From the NCBI GenBank assembly GCA_029207755.1, contig JARCOQ010000071.1, positions 434,001 to 498,000 on the forward strand: 64,000 bases of DNA. The letters run 5' to 3'. Below the pieces are notes generated by a model. The model saw only the letters and a list, made by a program, of their open reading frames with translations, made no database searches and was not told the origin of the DNA. Of the stretch, positions 47,801 to 57,945 are shown piece by piece; within the stretch, counting starts at the first letter, position 1, and the number at the start of each line of letters is the position of its first letter. The position numbers and the translations under genes were made by a program. Source of the DNA: Chamaea fasciata (Eukaryota; Chordata; Aves; Passeriformes; Sylviidae).

Positions 47801-50685
47801 GCCTTGGCAGAAAACAAAGCACAGGGAGATGCATTCCCAGGAGAGGAGGGCATCTTCCCCACCTTGCAGCAGTTTCCCAAAGGAATGCCTTTCCCTTTGT
47901 AAACCCAAGCAGCTCATGCTCTAAACAACCCCAAGGGGCCTTCAGCAGCAGGACCCTCACCCTTGATGAGCAGGCTGAGCTGGAAGACGCCCTTGCCCGT
48001 GGCCCACGTGAAGAACCACACTGCTTCTCCTCCCCCTGACAGCAGGGATCAGTCCCTGCCATTGCACTCGCCCTCTCAGCCCCGCACACGTGCCCACCTT
48101 CCCGCAGCGGGCAAGGGCAGCAAGGACAGCAGTGCTCCTCAGGTGCCGGCGGGACACGGACAGCTGCCCAGAGGAGAAACTGACCCTCTGTGAGCCCAGC
48201 CCAGGCCGTGCAGGAGCCGGCCCAGAGCAGGGGCTGCTGCCTCGGGGCAGCTCCGCGCTGCAGCGGCCGGCCGGCAGCGGGACTCTCCCAGCTAAGGAAG
48301 GCTCCAGCCTCGGCACTCACACCAGCCCTCAGGGCCAGGGCAGCCACCGCCACAAAGCTGCCAAAGCCCAGGCACCAGCACTGACAAGCAATGGCAAGAA
48401 GGCACGGCCACACCCAGCCCCTTCCAAGCTGCTGCCCCCACTGAGGACACGGCAGGATTGGCTTGGAGAGCAGACACACCCAGGTGCACGTCAGTGCCCT
48501 TTTGTGCCAACAGGTGATGGGAGGCAGAGAGTCAGCTGGGCTCTCTTCTCAGCCCCACCAGGTCTTATCTGAGGGCACAGGACGGGCAGCTGCTCTGGGC
48601 AAGAAGCAGCTTCAATGACTTGTGCTGTACAATCACAAAGGGCACTGAGATGAGGAGGATCAATGGGTCCAGCTATGCTGACACATGCTCACAATACACT
48701 GTCCCTCAGAGAAGAAAGACACAAGACGTACTCATGAACCCCAGGAAGTCATCCTCATCATACTCCATCTCCTGTTGCTGAGCAGCAGCTTTGTCAGTGC
48801 TGGAGATGAAGGAACTGCCCAGGCTCCACTGCTCAGCTGGGGCAGGCCAGGCCCCTTCAGGTGACACTGCTGCTCCTGCTGCTGCAGCTTCAATAGAAGA
48901 GCCTGTGGAGATCTGAGACAACAAAAGAGTTTGTGTCAGAAAAGTGGCTGGCAGAGATTAGCCCCAGAACCCATTTTAAATGCAAGCCCTTAGGAAGGTG
49001 CTGTCAGCCAGTGACTGGGAGCTGCTGTCAAGCTCAGCTTTTTCACCTTTCTGCCCACAATTCACATTAATTCAGCCACTTCTTTCTGCTTCCCTGCCCA
49101 CCTCTGCTTCCATTTTACCAAAAGAACAACCTGGCAACCAAGGCACCAAAATCCCTGACTTGAAGCAGAAACTCCACATCCCCAGTGTGTCTCTGAAATG
49201 CTCCCAGGTAAGCACAGCCAAGAAGCTCGTGGGGACAAACCGCCCCAAAAAGCTTGTGTTGTCACATCAATACTTTTTGTGCCTGTGGGTACTTGGCGAG
49301 TCTGTGGAGGGGGACAGGTGTCCCCAGACCACAGCGTCCCCTACGTATCCACCAAGGCTGAGCACAGTGCCTTTGACATGCTCCCTCCTCTGCAGACAGG
49401 GAACCTTCCTGCTCCAGGCTGGCCCCTATCAGAATCCCAGCAAGCTGGGGCCTAAACATGGCAGCTCAAAGCCCATTTTCCAGCTGTCACTGGCTGAGGG
49501 GAATGGCTAGGTCTGGCAGGACTGCAGCACTCGGCATCCTCAGCCACCAACAGCAAGAGCTGGCTGCTCAGAAACTTGCAGCTCTGCCTCGCACTAAAGA
49601 CAGCACCCTCCAGAAGTGGCACTTACCGTCTTGGAAAGTTGCGGCTGTGGTGTGACCACAGCTGGAGCCTTGTGGTCATTTGGCTCCTCTTTGCCTTCTC
49701 GTCCAGGAGCAGAGGAAGCCGGAGGAGAGTCTGCTCTTGGTTCTGGGATCTGTGGACAGACAGGAGCGTTAGACACAGGCCATGACCTATCATTTAGAAC
49801 CTTCTTTCTCTTCAGCTCTAGAACCAGCTCTACTAAGCACAAATCATCAACTTGCAGAGCAAGGGGATTCTGAGTCCCTCAGACTAAATTCTAATGGGCT
49901 GATTCAACTGGACACTGCAAATTGCTCCAAATTACATATTCCCCCCTGACTACTATCAGGAAGCACCATTCTCTCTGCAAAACTTATCTTTTAGTTCTTT
50001 TAAAGCTCTGAAATGGAAAATTAGGAAATAGGCAGTGATGCCTTTGCTCTTGCTGCTGTAGACATGGAAATGGATTTTCTTGCAGCCTACTCAGCTGGCC
50101 CTCTACACTCTACTGCCACAGGCCAAGCTCACAGCTTGCTGCACAATTCTTAAACGCCAAGAACATCAAATGTTCTTTCCTTACTCACCTTGGGATCAGC
50201 ACCTCTGAATACCCGGCTCAGGTGACCTGCAGTGGGCAAGGGAAAATGAAGCAGATGCTTTGAGAAAACTGGAGACAACCAGAGCATTTTTAGAAGACCT
50301 TCCAAGAAGGCCTCCCAGTCTACATTTTCAAAGTTGTCCTGCTTGACCCAGCAAGGGAGGAATTGGCAAACTCTGCTGCCACAGACTCTCCAACAGAGGG
50401 AACGCAACCCCTGCAGGCTCCCTTGCAAATGCTGCCCGCACGGCCGTGGCTACACACACCCCCTTTGGAGCTGAACATGTTGACAGGAGCTTTACCCAAG
50501 CGGCATCCCGATGGCCTTTCTGTTTCCAAATCAACTCAGTCACTAAGAAAGAGCAGGAAGACACAAAAACCAGGTTAGGTGACACCCAGGGAAAACCTCG
50601 ACTTACCTGCCAGGTGAGTCAGGAAATAGCAGGAATAAGTAACTCCATAAACAGTGAAAACTGCAGCGGCGAGTTGCCGAATCAT
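41806..50685 (-). CDS. PAK-like Ser/Thr kinase, copy 3, lacking the coiled coil
   Basis: Exons: 50685-50607, 50226-50189, 49749-49627, 48912-48732, 47571-47508, 46955-46907, 46146-46034, 45376-45259, 44572-44473, 44027-43834, 42486-42349, 41922-41806. The two coiled-coil exons of copies 1/2 are deleted. As they are phase 0 on both sides, the linker exon joins the acidic exon in frame, giving about 437 aa. Gly loop, VAIK Lys, HRD, DFG and APE are intact. Kinase exons differ strongly from copies 1/2: the activation segment reads [12 protein letters not shown] instead of [12 protein letters not shown], one codon is missing after it, and the C-terminus is shorter and closer to ordinary PAKs ([18 protein letters not shown]). 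This is probably a distinct functional paralogue, or the older form. Confidence 0.75.
42040..42219 (+). mobile_element. CR1 LINE 3' fragment, intron of copy 3
   Basis: Same CR1 end as in units 1 and 2, more diverged, at the same intronic position before the last exon. Confidence 0.65.
42967..43425. other. Unit 3-specific intronic segment
   Basis: About 460 bp between ctcagtta and aggcaaat, absent from units 1 and 2, where the two sides meet as ctcagttaaggcaa. No repeat family or exon recognised. It is either an insertion in unit 3 or a deletion in the ancestor of units 1/2. Confidence 0.6.
47696..47721. repeat. (AAC)n microsatellite, unit 3
   Basis: About eight AAC repeats. Units 1 and 2 have only an interrupted short version at this place. 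Confidence 0.9.
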
Positions 50686-50930
50686 TGTGGCAACTGCTGT
50701 GCAAGTTTGCAGAGTGCGCTCTAACGCTAGCTAAAAGGAGTCTCCTGTCAGTCAGCAGCTGCCCACTGACAAAAGCCTCAAGCACAGGACCAAGTTCCTG
50801 CACCGAGCAAGCCCAAGAGCTGCTCTGACACCCCTGAGGCCTTCCGGGCACCAAGGCAACCTTGCGATGTCACCACGACCACGTGGCAACCGTGCCCTGA
50901 CATCACAAAGCAAAGCCCTGTGACGGTCTG
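50686..50930 (-). promoter_or_regulatory. Proximal promoter/5' region of kinase copy 3
   Basis: Same cluster (CRE-like, ccacgtgg, ggcaac twice) as copies 1/2, but upstream DNA continues natively (ccctgtgacggtctgtgaatcgg), showing the state before the retrovirus junction. Confidence 0.5.
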
Positions 50931-51234
50931 TGAATCGGTAGAGACGGATAGAGTGATATTTGTGTAGGCCTAGGCTGCATTTTTACCTCTTTCCCCCGCT
51001 CAGCTGCCTGTTTCAGCTCTTGTTTCTCCCCCTGTGCCCCCTGTGTCCCCTGTTGCTGTGCTGGGTCTGAGCTGGCGGCCGGGCCGGGCGGAGCAGCAGT
51101 TCCAGCCCCGGGTGTCCCTGGAGCGCTGGGAGCTGCCGGTGGCCCCAGGCACTGTCCCCTGAGCCAGTGACATCTGCTGTCCTTGTCCAGGGGTGCTGCT
51201 CTGCAGGGGAGGAAGCAAGAACAGAGTGAAAGGC

Positions 51235-52110
51235 TTTGAAGATGGGGTGGCAGGAATCCCTCTGCTTAGATTTCTGTTTAAAGATAAATGGACTGTAGCA
51301 TAGAGAGGAATAATTACATGGATATTTATATATGCAAGTTACTATTTGTATAGGAATATTTCTGTATGTATCTTGGTATATTTATAAATGTATGCTACAT
51401 ATATATGTGTCTGTATATATGCATACATCTTTGTAATAACATATGTATGGATGGATGTAAGTATATGTATATGTAAGTATGCTGTTCTATGTGTGTTTTA
51501 ATTCTATTTCCTATGAATACAGTTGTGTAGGTATTTCTGTTTATGCAGTTGGAGTTATATGGCTCTTTAAATAGGTATATTGGTATTCCTAGAAGTAAAT
51601 ATATCTAGTTTTCTATTTACATCTGTGTATTGACTTCTGTATTTTGAGGTGGGTGTATCTGGGTGTATCTTTCTATTTAAACATGTTTGGAGATGTATAG
51701 TTGTGTCATTGTATCGATTGAGATCTTTGTAGACGACTGTTTAGATAGAAATACTGATATTTTTGTATTCCTAGATGGGCTTTAGGCTTGCAGTAATACG
51801 TAATAAATTAAGTTGCTAAACACCTAATTGATCTTTGTGTCTAGTGACTTGTTGTCGATGTTGGCAATAAATTAAGTTTTCTAAACTGAAGTGGATATTT
51901 CTATATTTTTACATAGCATTGTTGTAAAAATCTAATAAATTCCTTTTTTTAAGACTCAAATTGACATCGGCATAGTTCTGTATTGTCAGCGCAGGTGTAG
52001 CAATTTGTAATAAATTACATTTTCCATGTGAAATCAATTCTGGTGTATTTGTTGATCAGCAGCGCAGCTGTAGGAATCTGCAAGAAATTACAATTGTCAA
52101 CTGCGATGGG
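51235..52110. repeat. AT-rich low-complexity block, left arm
   Basis: Rich in tatatgtatg-type runs to about 51530. From about 51790 it contains degenerate repeats built on an aataaatta core (taataaattaagttgctaaa, aataaattaagttttctaaa and similar). No gene. Its inverted copy is at 61575-62455. Confidence 0.7.
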
Positions 52111-52690
52111 TGTTTTGTGATTTGTGCTGTCCAGAGCAATGAGCAGTTTTATATACTGGAGGATTTTGGCCATGGAAATCTCCATTCATGCCCAGCACAT
52201 GCCCCACTTGCACTCAGGCTGGGCAAGGCAGGTGCAGATTTGGGATGGCAGCAGAGCCACACCTTGGCTGAGAACTCGCTCCAAAGGCCGCTGAGAAAAC
52301 TCCGGGATTCCACGAAGCATCCAGCTCCAACCAGAGCCACCCAGGGAGGACAAATCCACCCGCCATGCCACGGGCAGCTCTTCAGGAAGCGCTCCAAGTG
52401 TCCCTCTGAAGGTCATCCTGGAGCCCAGGAGCCAACAGGGATCCTGAGCCAGCTCCGCTGCCTTTGGCAGCACTTTGCAAACGAGCTGCAGCAAGGGGGA
52501 GGCCGCAGGGCTGTGAGTGCTGCAGGCCGGCGATGAAGGAAGGGCCATGGACACCTGTGCTGACATGCTCCAGAATCCACAAGGATTCTGGGGGAGAAAT
52601 GGCAAGCAACAAGTTCCCACAGCCACGACAGTGATGGAAGCCCTTGCTGTGAAGTTCCCTGGAGGAACTCCCAGGGGAGTTGCTGCTATA
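52111..52690 (-). other. Arm-conserved block with open frame, unidentified
   Basis: A minus-strand frame (52186-52755) containing LVCKVLPKAAELAQD and MTFRGTLGALPEELP is also open in the inverted copy (+ strand, 60804-61358). The match ends at about 52690. I do not recognise the peptide and see no clear splice sites, so it may be coding, an untranslated exon or chance. Confidence 0.3.
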
Positions 52691-54402
52691 AGAACTAGTA
52701 CCAGAAGGCACAAATGTAGGAACACTAGGAGATGGCCTCTAGGACCCACAGGCAATAGCTTAGGGAAAGATCAACTCTATATTTGATAGATTCTATTGAT
52801 TATGGCATATCAAAATATAGAATATGCAGCATTATATTTGATAAATTGCATCTATGATACACATAAATATGTACCATTGAGTGCAGTTTCATAAATATTT
52901 TCATTTCATATAGATCTGATATATTCTTCCCACTTGGGGGAGTGAAGATGTACTGCTGTTGAGAACCTTCTGCCCACACAGCAGTCAGCCCACAGGGCTG
53001 TGCGTGCACACCCACCCACCGTCCTTGCTCTTCTCGGCATCTTGGGGCTGCTGTTGGCACAGAACTGGGATGAATTGAACTCGACACACCTGTCCATGTC
53101 CAGCCTGTCATCAACGCTGATGTGGCAGGGCACAACACACAGCTCTCAAATCACTCACATTATCATACATGCTTTCATTCCTGCTGGGGAATGGGGAACT
53201 TAGAAACACCAAAGACACAGAAAAGAGGTGGAAAAAGTTGGGATCTTTGGGACACTGCTGGTACCCTCATGTAGGAACATTTGTTGGCTTTTTTAAGGTC
53301 ATAACTTTCCAAAACCTAGCAAAGCTGCTCAGCATCGGTCACCCAGTTGTGAATGGTTTTCGTGGCTTGGCAAAACTGCAGTGTTAACTGCGGACTCCGT
53401 CCTTGGTTCAAACCACCTGCCCTGACCTGCAGACAGAAGCACCAGCACCAGCAGAAGCTACATCAGCCACTTTTCTCAAAAAGCTCTCTTCAATATGCCA
53501 GAGGAAAGGAGAACATGTCAGACAGTGTGGACTAATGACAAGACTCTGAGCAACAGTTAAAAAGCCAAGGGCCGCAGCATTCTGGGACACCCCTCGTGCT
53601 CCAAGGCAGCCAGGCCGCCCTGGCTGCCCGGGACCCTGCGCTCCACGGGCTCTGCAGAGCTGCACAGCGTGGAGGCAGCCTCGGGCACCTCAGGCCCTGG
53701 GCACCAGTGGCCTTCTTGGTCTGGACGGCTGCCTCTGGGCAAATGCAGCCTGCTGGCCCTCTGCTCTCGGCCCTAGCCCGGCCTTGCAGGGCTAATCCTG
53801 CTCCCGCTCTGAAACGTGCTCAAGCGGGATTTGTTTGTTTCCAGCTTTCCAGGGCATTGATTTGCACCACAAAATACTGAAGGACTAAGGCCTGAACAAC
53901 AGGCCCTGAGCTAAATCTGCCCTCTGGATGACCCTTCCAACCAAACGTTCGATGGATCTGCTCCTTAACCAAGTGTTACTATCAATAGGATCTATGCATT
54001 CACTACTTGATGAAACACATCTTTACCTTTCAGCATGAAGAAACCAGACAAGGCCACATCTGGCCTTGGTTCCTCTTTGAGCCCTGGACAGGCTCAGGGA
54101 GAAAACCAAGAGGAAGATGAAATCAGATCTCCTGCCCCAGAAGGTCTGTCAGATTGCTCGTTCACCACTGTCAAAGCTGGGCTACTCTCACAGTGCAGTC
54201 AGAAGCCTGGTGGCCAAGAAAGGGGCAGGCAGTGTAGGATTTCCTGGTTCCTGGCAGGGACTTTCCAGAGCTTTGCTGGGACAGCTTTCCCCAGCTGATG
54301 AGTGGATCTGGATGAAGGATAAAGCAGAAGGGTGTCTGGTGATGTATCTTTCTTAATCACTAGAGGCAACCTTTTGTACCAGTGATGAGGTGCATTGCTT
54401 AC
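52691..54402. other. Inverted-repeat spacer, no gene recognised
   Basis: AT-rich to about 52930, mixed after that. A CCAGGC/GCCTGG-rich GC patch lies near 53580-53820. A possible weak CR1 end (ggatgacccttccaacc) is near 53929. No supported gene. Confidence 0.5.
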
Positions 54403-54498
54403 CTTCTTCTTTTCTGATTTGTCTTTGCACTCCTGCATGATAGTAAATGACACTGTTGCTTCAGCTGGTGTCTGTGTCTGTGTCTGTGACTCTCCCTG
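54403..54498 (-). other. Candidate exon of an unidentified gene
   Basis: Minus strand: acceptor tgtctgcag|cag (tandem NAGNAG type), donor aagaag|gtaagc, 96 bp (32 codons), phase 0 on both sides. It encodes a Gln/Thr stretch (SQTQTQTPAE) followed by SFTIMQECKDKSEKKK. Strong splice sites are the only evidence; partner exons were not found. Confidence 0.35.
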
Positions 54499-54516
54499 CT
54501 GCAGACAGGTAAAAAA

Positions 54517-54907
54517 TGTTATTAAAGAAAGGTCTTATGGAATATGGATGAGGCCATGCTACTTTAGCTAAGCAGCCAGGAATAGCTTGCAAGTTCCCAG
54601 TTGAAAACTGTTTAGAGAAGGTGAAGTTTGTTCACAAAACAGCCCGTTCCTAGGGAGAAAAACAAGTGCATCTGCATAAATATTAGCTCTGTTCCATCAG
54701 AACCCACCAAGGAAAAATGTAAACAACCTGAAACTTAGCACATACACACAAATGACCTTCTGACCAATAAATGAGGCAGTAAGGAAACTACCCGCCAACG
54801 GGTGTGGTGCATGAGGTCCCTGAAAACTGGACAAAAGAAGCGATGTGAATAAAGAATTGGCTTTGTCTGCATGAAGGATATGGAGTCTCGGCTGATTCAT
54901 TACAACA
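54517..54907 (+). mobile_element. Candidate solo LTR
   Basis: Begins TGTTATTAAAG and ends TTACAACA (TGTT...AACA inverted ends), about 390 bp, with AATAAA near 54849 about 55 bp before the end, as in R-U5. No target-site duplication is obvious and no internal retroviral sequence adjoins it. Confidence 0.4.
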
Positions 54908-56195
54908 TCTCCCCACCACCAAAACAAACACACAGCCAGTTGAGCACAAGACCTGCCTCTCTGCCAGCCCATTTCTTGGAAAACACCCCTGATTGCCATC
55001 TCTGCAAGTGCAATCCCCACTTTCCCACTACCTTTTCTGCAGCCAGGTGAGAAAAGTAGTCGCTCCCAGCTCCGGACACCTCCAGAATCCAACTGCTTTC
55101 AGCAGTCACAAGCCTGAAATATCAACTTCTTACTGAACCAGCCCACTGGGAGCTCACACAGGGAGGCCTTTTGTCCAAGGATACCCACACAAGAGCTCGA
55201 GGCTGGAGCAGTTTGAAATGCAACACCTCCAGAGTTTAAACCTCCCTTTATCAAATGAGAACATACCAACCTGCCCCAAAGGGAAAGCCGGGAGGAAAGA
55301 GAAGCTCTTCTCCCGCAACAGCAAGCTCTGTGCTTCTTTCTGTTTCAGCTGGAGAGTGGAGGCCATGGGCTACTCCTCACTTTGGGAAGGAACCCTGGGA
55401 AACGGCTGGATCTGGGAGACCAGCAGACGGAAGTTCCCCAAAAGGTACGAAAAGGTTCTCTGCAGGGTAGGGGAAAAAAAAAAAAAAGGCATTTCAAAAA
55501 GTTCTCAGACATAAATTTCTGCCCCAACATGACAACCCCAAAGTCTCTGTGGTCTTTCAGGACACAACATTTTTGTCAGTCCCCCAAAGCACAATCAGCT
55601 CCCCAACAAGACTTCAAGACTAAAGGACAAACCTTGGCCCCTCACCTCTCCACACCAGCTCTAGGGAGTCTCTGTCCATTGCAAGATCTCCTTTGTCAGT
55701 CTGCATTGGCAAGAGCTGGCTGCAGGAGGCATTTGCATTGGAAATCTCCCCAGATGGGGGGAAAAACAGAAGAAGCGATTCCTGAGGAAAGAAAATGGCA
55801 ACGTCCTTTGGGAAGACACCGGCGTGAGCTCCCTACAAGTGAAGGCCTTTCATCCCTTGCATCAAGCAACATCCATCCATGGGGCAGCATTAGCGTTTTG
55901 ATGACAATGCTGACAAAACCACTGCCCCTTCCTGCTGCTGTTGCTGACTCCAAATCATGAAAGATGTTCCAACTCTGCAAAAAACAGGCAGAGATGGCGA
56001 GAAAAAAACAGTTAGTCTGCTGAAAAGGTGACCAAAAGGATGCTTTCTCATGTCCCCTTTTCATCCCTTCCCCAGCCAAGACAAAGCAATGTCCTTTTCC
56101 CCCCGTCACTGACGGTGACCCAGGCACAGGATGCAGCGTGGGGACAGAGTCCACCACTGCTCCCAGAGCCCACCCTGGCCACGGGCTTCCCGTAC
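54908..56195. other. Spacer DNA upstream of the HSF locus
   Basis: No gene recognised. Several open frames of 60-190 codons occur on both strands without domain or splice support. There is a run of A at about 55473-55486. Confidence 0.5.
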
Positions 56196-56312
56196 CCTAC
56201 CTTGCCGAGCCGAGTTGTGCTGATCTGTGCCGAGCTGTGCTGTGCTTGGCCGTGCCGTGCCGAGCTGAGCCGAACCGCAAAGTGCCGAGCCGTGCTGTGC
56301 TGCGGCCGTTGC
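56196..56312. repeat. GC-rich short tandem repeat upstream of the HSF frame
   Basis: Repeats of gccgagc / gtgctgtgc type (gccgagccgagttgtgctg, gccgagctgtgctgtgc, and others) directly upstream of the ATG. Could be promoter or 5' UTR low-complexity sequence. Confidence 0.7.
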
Positions 56313-56340
56313 CCTCTGGTCGTTGTGGCCACAGTTGGCG

Positions 56341-57070
56341 ATGGACGCCATGCCGGAGCTGCCGCTGCCCGCCGGGCTCAGTGCCGGCACCTTCCCCGCC
56401 AAGCTGTGGCACCTGGCAAACAGCCCCCGCGTCCGCTCCGTGCGCTGGGACAGCCAGGCCCGGGGGCTGCTCATCGACCGCTCCCTCTTGGAGCGGGAGC
56501 TGCTCGGCCCGGGCGGCTCCCAGGGGCCGGCCCCGCACACCTTCCGGGCCACGCAGTTATGCAACTTCCGGCACCAGCTCAACCACTACGGCTTCCGCAA
56601 GGTGCCGGGCTGGCTTGGCGATGCCGGCGCCTCGCTCCACTACACCAACCCCTGGTTTCGCCGCGACCCGCCCCGACCTCCTGCTCTGCATCAGGCGCCG
56701 GAGCGCGGCCAACAGGCAGCGGCCGGCGGCGGGGCGGGAGGGGCACAGGCGCCCGCCCTGCGGCTCCCAGCAGCTCCCCAGGGTGCGGCTGCTGCCGGAC
56801 GGGCGGGACGGGCGCGCTGGCTTCAAGCCGCTGCCCAGGGAGCGGCTGTCGCTGCCGCCCGGGCGCCCGCCCTGCGGCTTCCTTCTGCTGCACAGGGACC
56901 GGCAGCTGTCCTGTTGTCCGCGGCAGGACTTTGTCCCTGGGGAGACCTGCTGTCTGCGGTCGGACTTGGTCACTGGCTGCCGAATGCCCCGGGCTAGACC
57001 TGCTGTCCGCAGCAGGACTCGTTTCCTGGGTAGACCTGCTTTCCGCGGCGGGGCTCGTTTCTTGGGGTAG
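56341..57070 (+). pseudogene. HSF-type DNA-binding-domain gene, frameshifted
   Basis: From ATG 56341 the frame gives the HSF domain: FPAKLWHLAN (residues 18-27), VRWDSQARGLLIDR, TFRATQLCNFRHQLNHYGFRKV split across residues 67-88, then LHYTNPWFRRD to residue 109. One extra base near 56665-56675 shifts the frame; the expected continuation (PDLLLCIRRRSAANRQR) is in the next frame and runs to TAG 57068. In known HSFs the recognition helix reads F-V-R-Q-L-N; here it is F-R-H-Q-L-N, so the DNA-contacting Arg is changed. The compact intronless form recalls sex-linked HSFX/HSFY-type genes more than HSF1-4. Either a pseudogene or a sequencing indel. The 3' end merges into a minisatellite. Confidence 0.7.
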
Positions 57071-57945
57071 ACCTCCTGTCCACGGCAGGCGTTTGTCCCT
57101 GGGTAGACTTTTTATCCGCCGCCAGACAGTCCCTGGGGAGACCTGCTGTCTGCGGTAGGACTTGGTCCCTGGCTGTCGAATGCCCCGGGGTAGACCTGTT
57201 TTCCGCGGCAGGACTTGGTCCCTGGGTAAACCTGTTATCCGTCGCCGGACTTGGTCCCTGGCTGCCGAATGCCCCGGGGTAGACCTGCTGTCCGCGGCAG
57301 GACTTGGTCCCTGGCTGCCCAGCCTCGGGGTAGACCTGTTGTCTACCGCTTCACTTGTTTCTCGGCTGCCCAAGTCCCGTGTAGACCTGTTTTCCGCGGC
57401 CGGACTTGGTCCATGGCTCTCCAACCCCTAGGTAGACCTGGTATCCGCCGCCGGACTTAGTCCCTTGCTGCACAACCCCTGGGTAGACCTGTTGCCTGCG
57501 GCAGGACTTGGTGCCGGGCTGCCCAACCCTTGGGTAGACCTGTGGTCCGCGGCCGGACTTTGTTCCTGGCTGGTGAATGCCGGGGTAGACCTGTTTCTGC
57601 CGCCAGACTAACTGGCTGCCCAAGGCCTGGGTAGACCTGTTCTCTTCGACCAGACAGTCCCTTGCCGGCGAATGCATGGGTAGACCTGTTGTCCGCCGCC
57701 GGACTTGGTCCCTGGCTGCCGAATGCCGGGGTAGACCTGTTCCCCCGCGCCGCCCGCCAAACCTGGCTCCAAAATCCTGGCTAGACCGCTCGTCCCGTCC
57801 CTGGACCTCCAGGACCCTGGGTAGACCTGTTGTCCACTGCCGTTCTGACCCAGGACTTGGCTGGTGAATCCTGGGTACACCTGCTCTCCCGGGTCGGCCT
57901 TCGGACCTGGTTGGTGAAGCCCCGGAAGACCCATTCCCTTGCGCC
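56907..57945. repeat. GC-rich minisatellite, 36/51-53 bp units
   Basis: About 20 degenerate copies of tagacctgttgtccgcggc + aggacttggtccctgg, with or without ctgccgaatgccccgggg, giving short (about 36 bp) and long (51-53 bp) units. Because 51 is a multiple of three, reading frames stay open; on the minus strand a 17-residue repeat (QVYPGxxQPGTKSGRGx) runs through 57351-58067. Confidence 0.9.

Larger units (their letters stand above)
38386..50914. repeat. Tandem segmental duplication, unit 3 (diverged, partial)
   Basis: Third repeat, homologous from gggaattgaaa to catcacaaagcaaa, without the retrovirus/receptor end. Relative to units 1/2 it lacks the GC block part near 41575, the AT-rich intron part near 48643, the coiled-coil exon region near 49005 and a segment near 49120. 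It carries an extra segment of about 460 bp at 42967-43425. Divergence is concentrated in its distal part; the leftmost 3 kb is much closer to units 1/2. Confidence 0.9.
49690..52690 (+). repeat. Left arm of large inverted repeat
   Basis: Reverse-complement match to 60995-64000. Corresponding positions sum to about 113690, for example exon 1 at 50607-50685 and 63005-63083. By eye, identity is about 95-97%, with small indels and a replaced segment just upstream of exon 1. The arm starts inside unit 3 and continues through its promoter into unique flank. Confidence 0.9.

Noticed and set aside
53920..53960. CR1 3' end
   Set aside because: Only the ggatgacccttccaacc segment matches. Too short to call.
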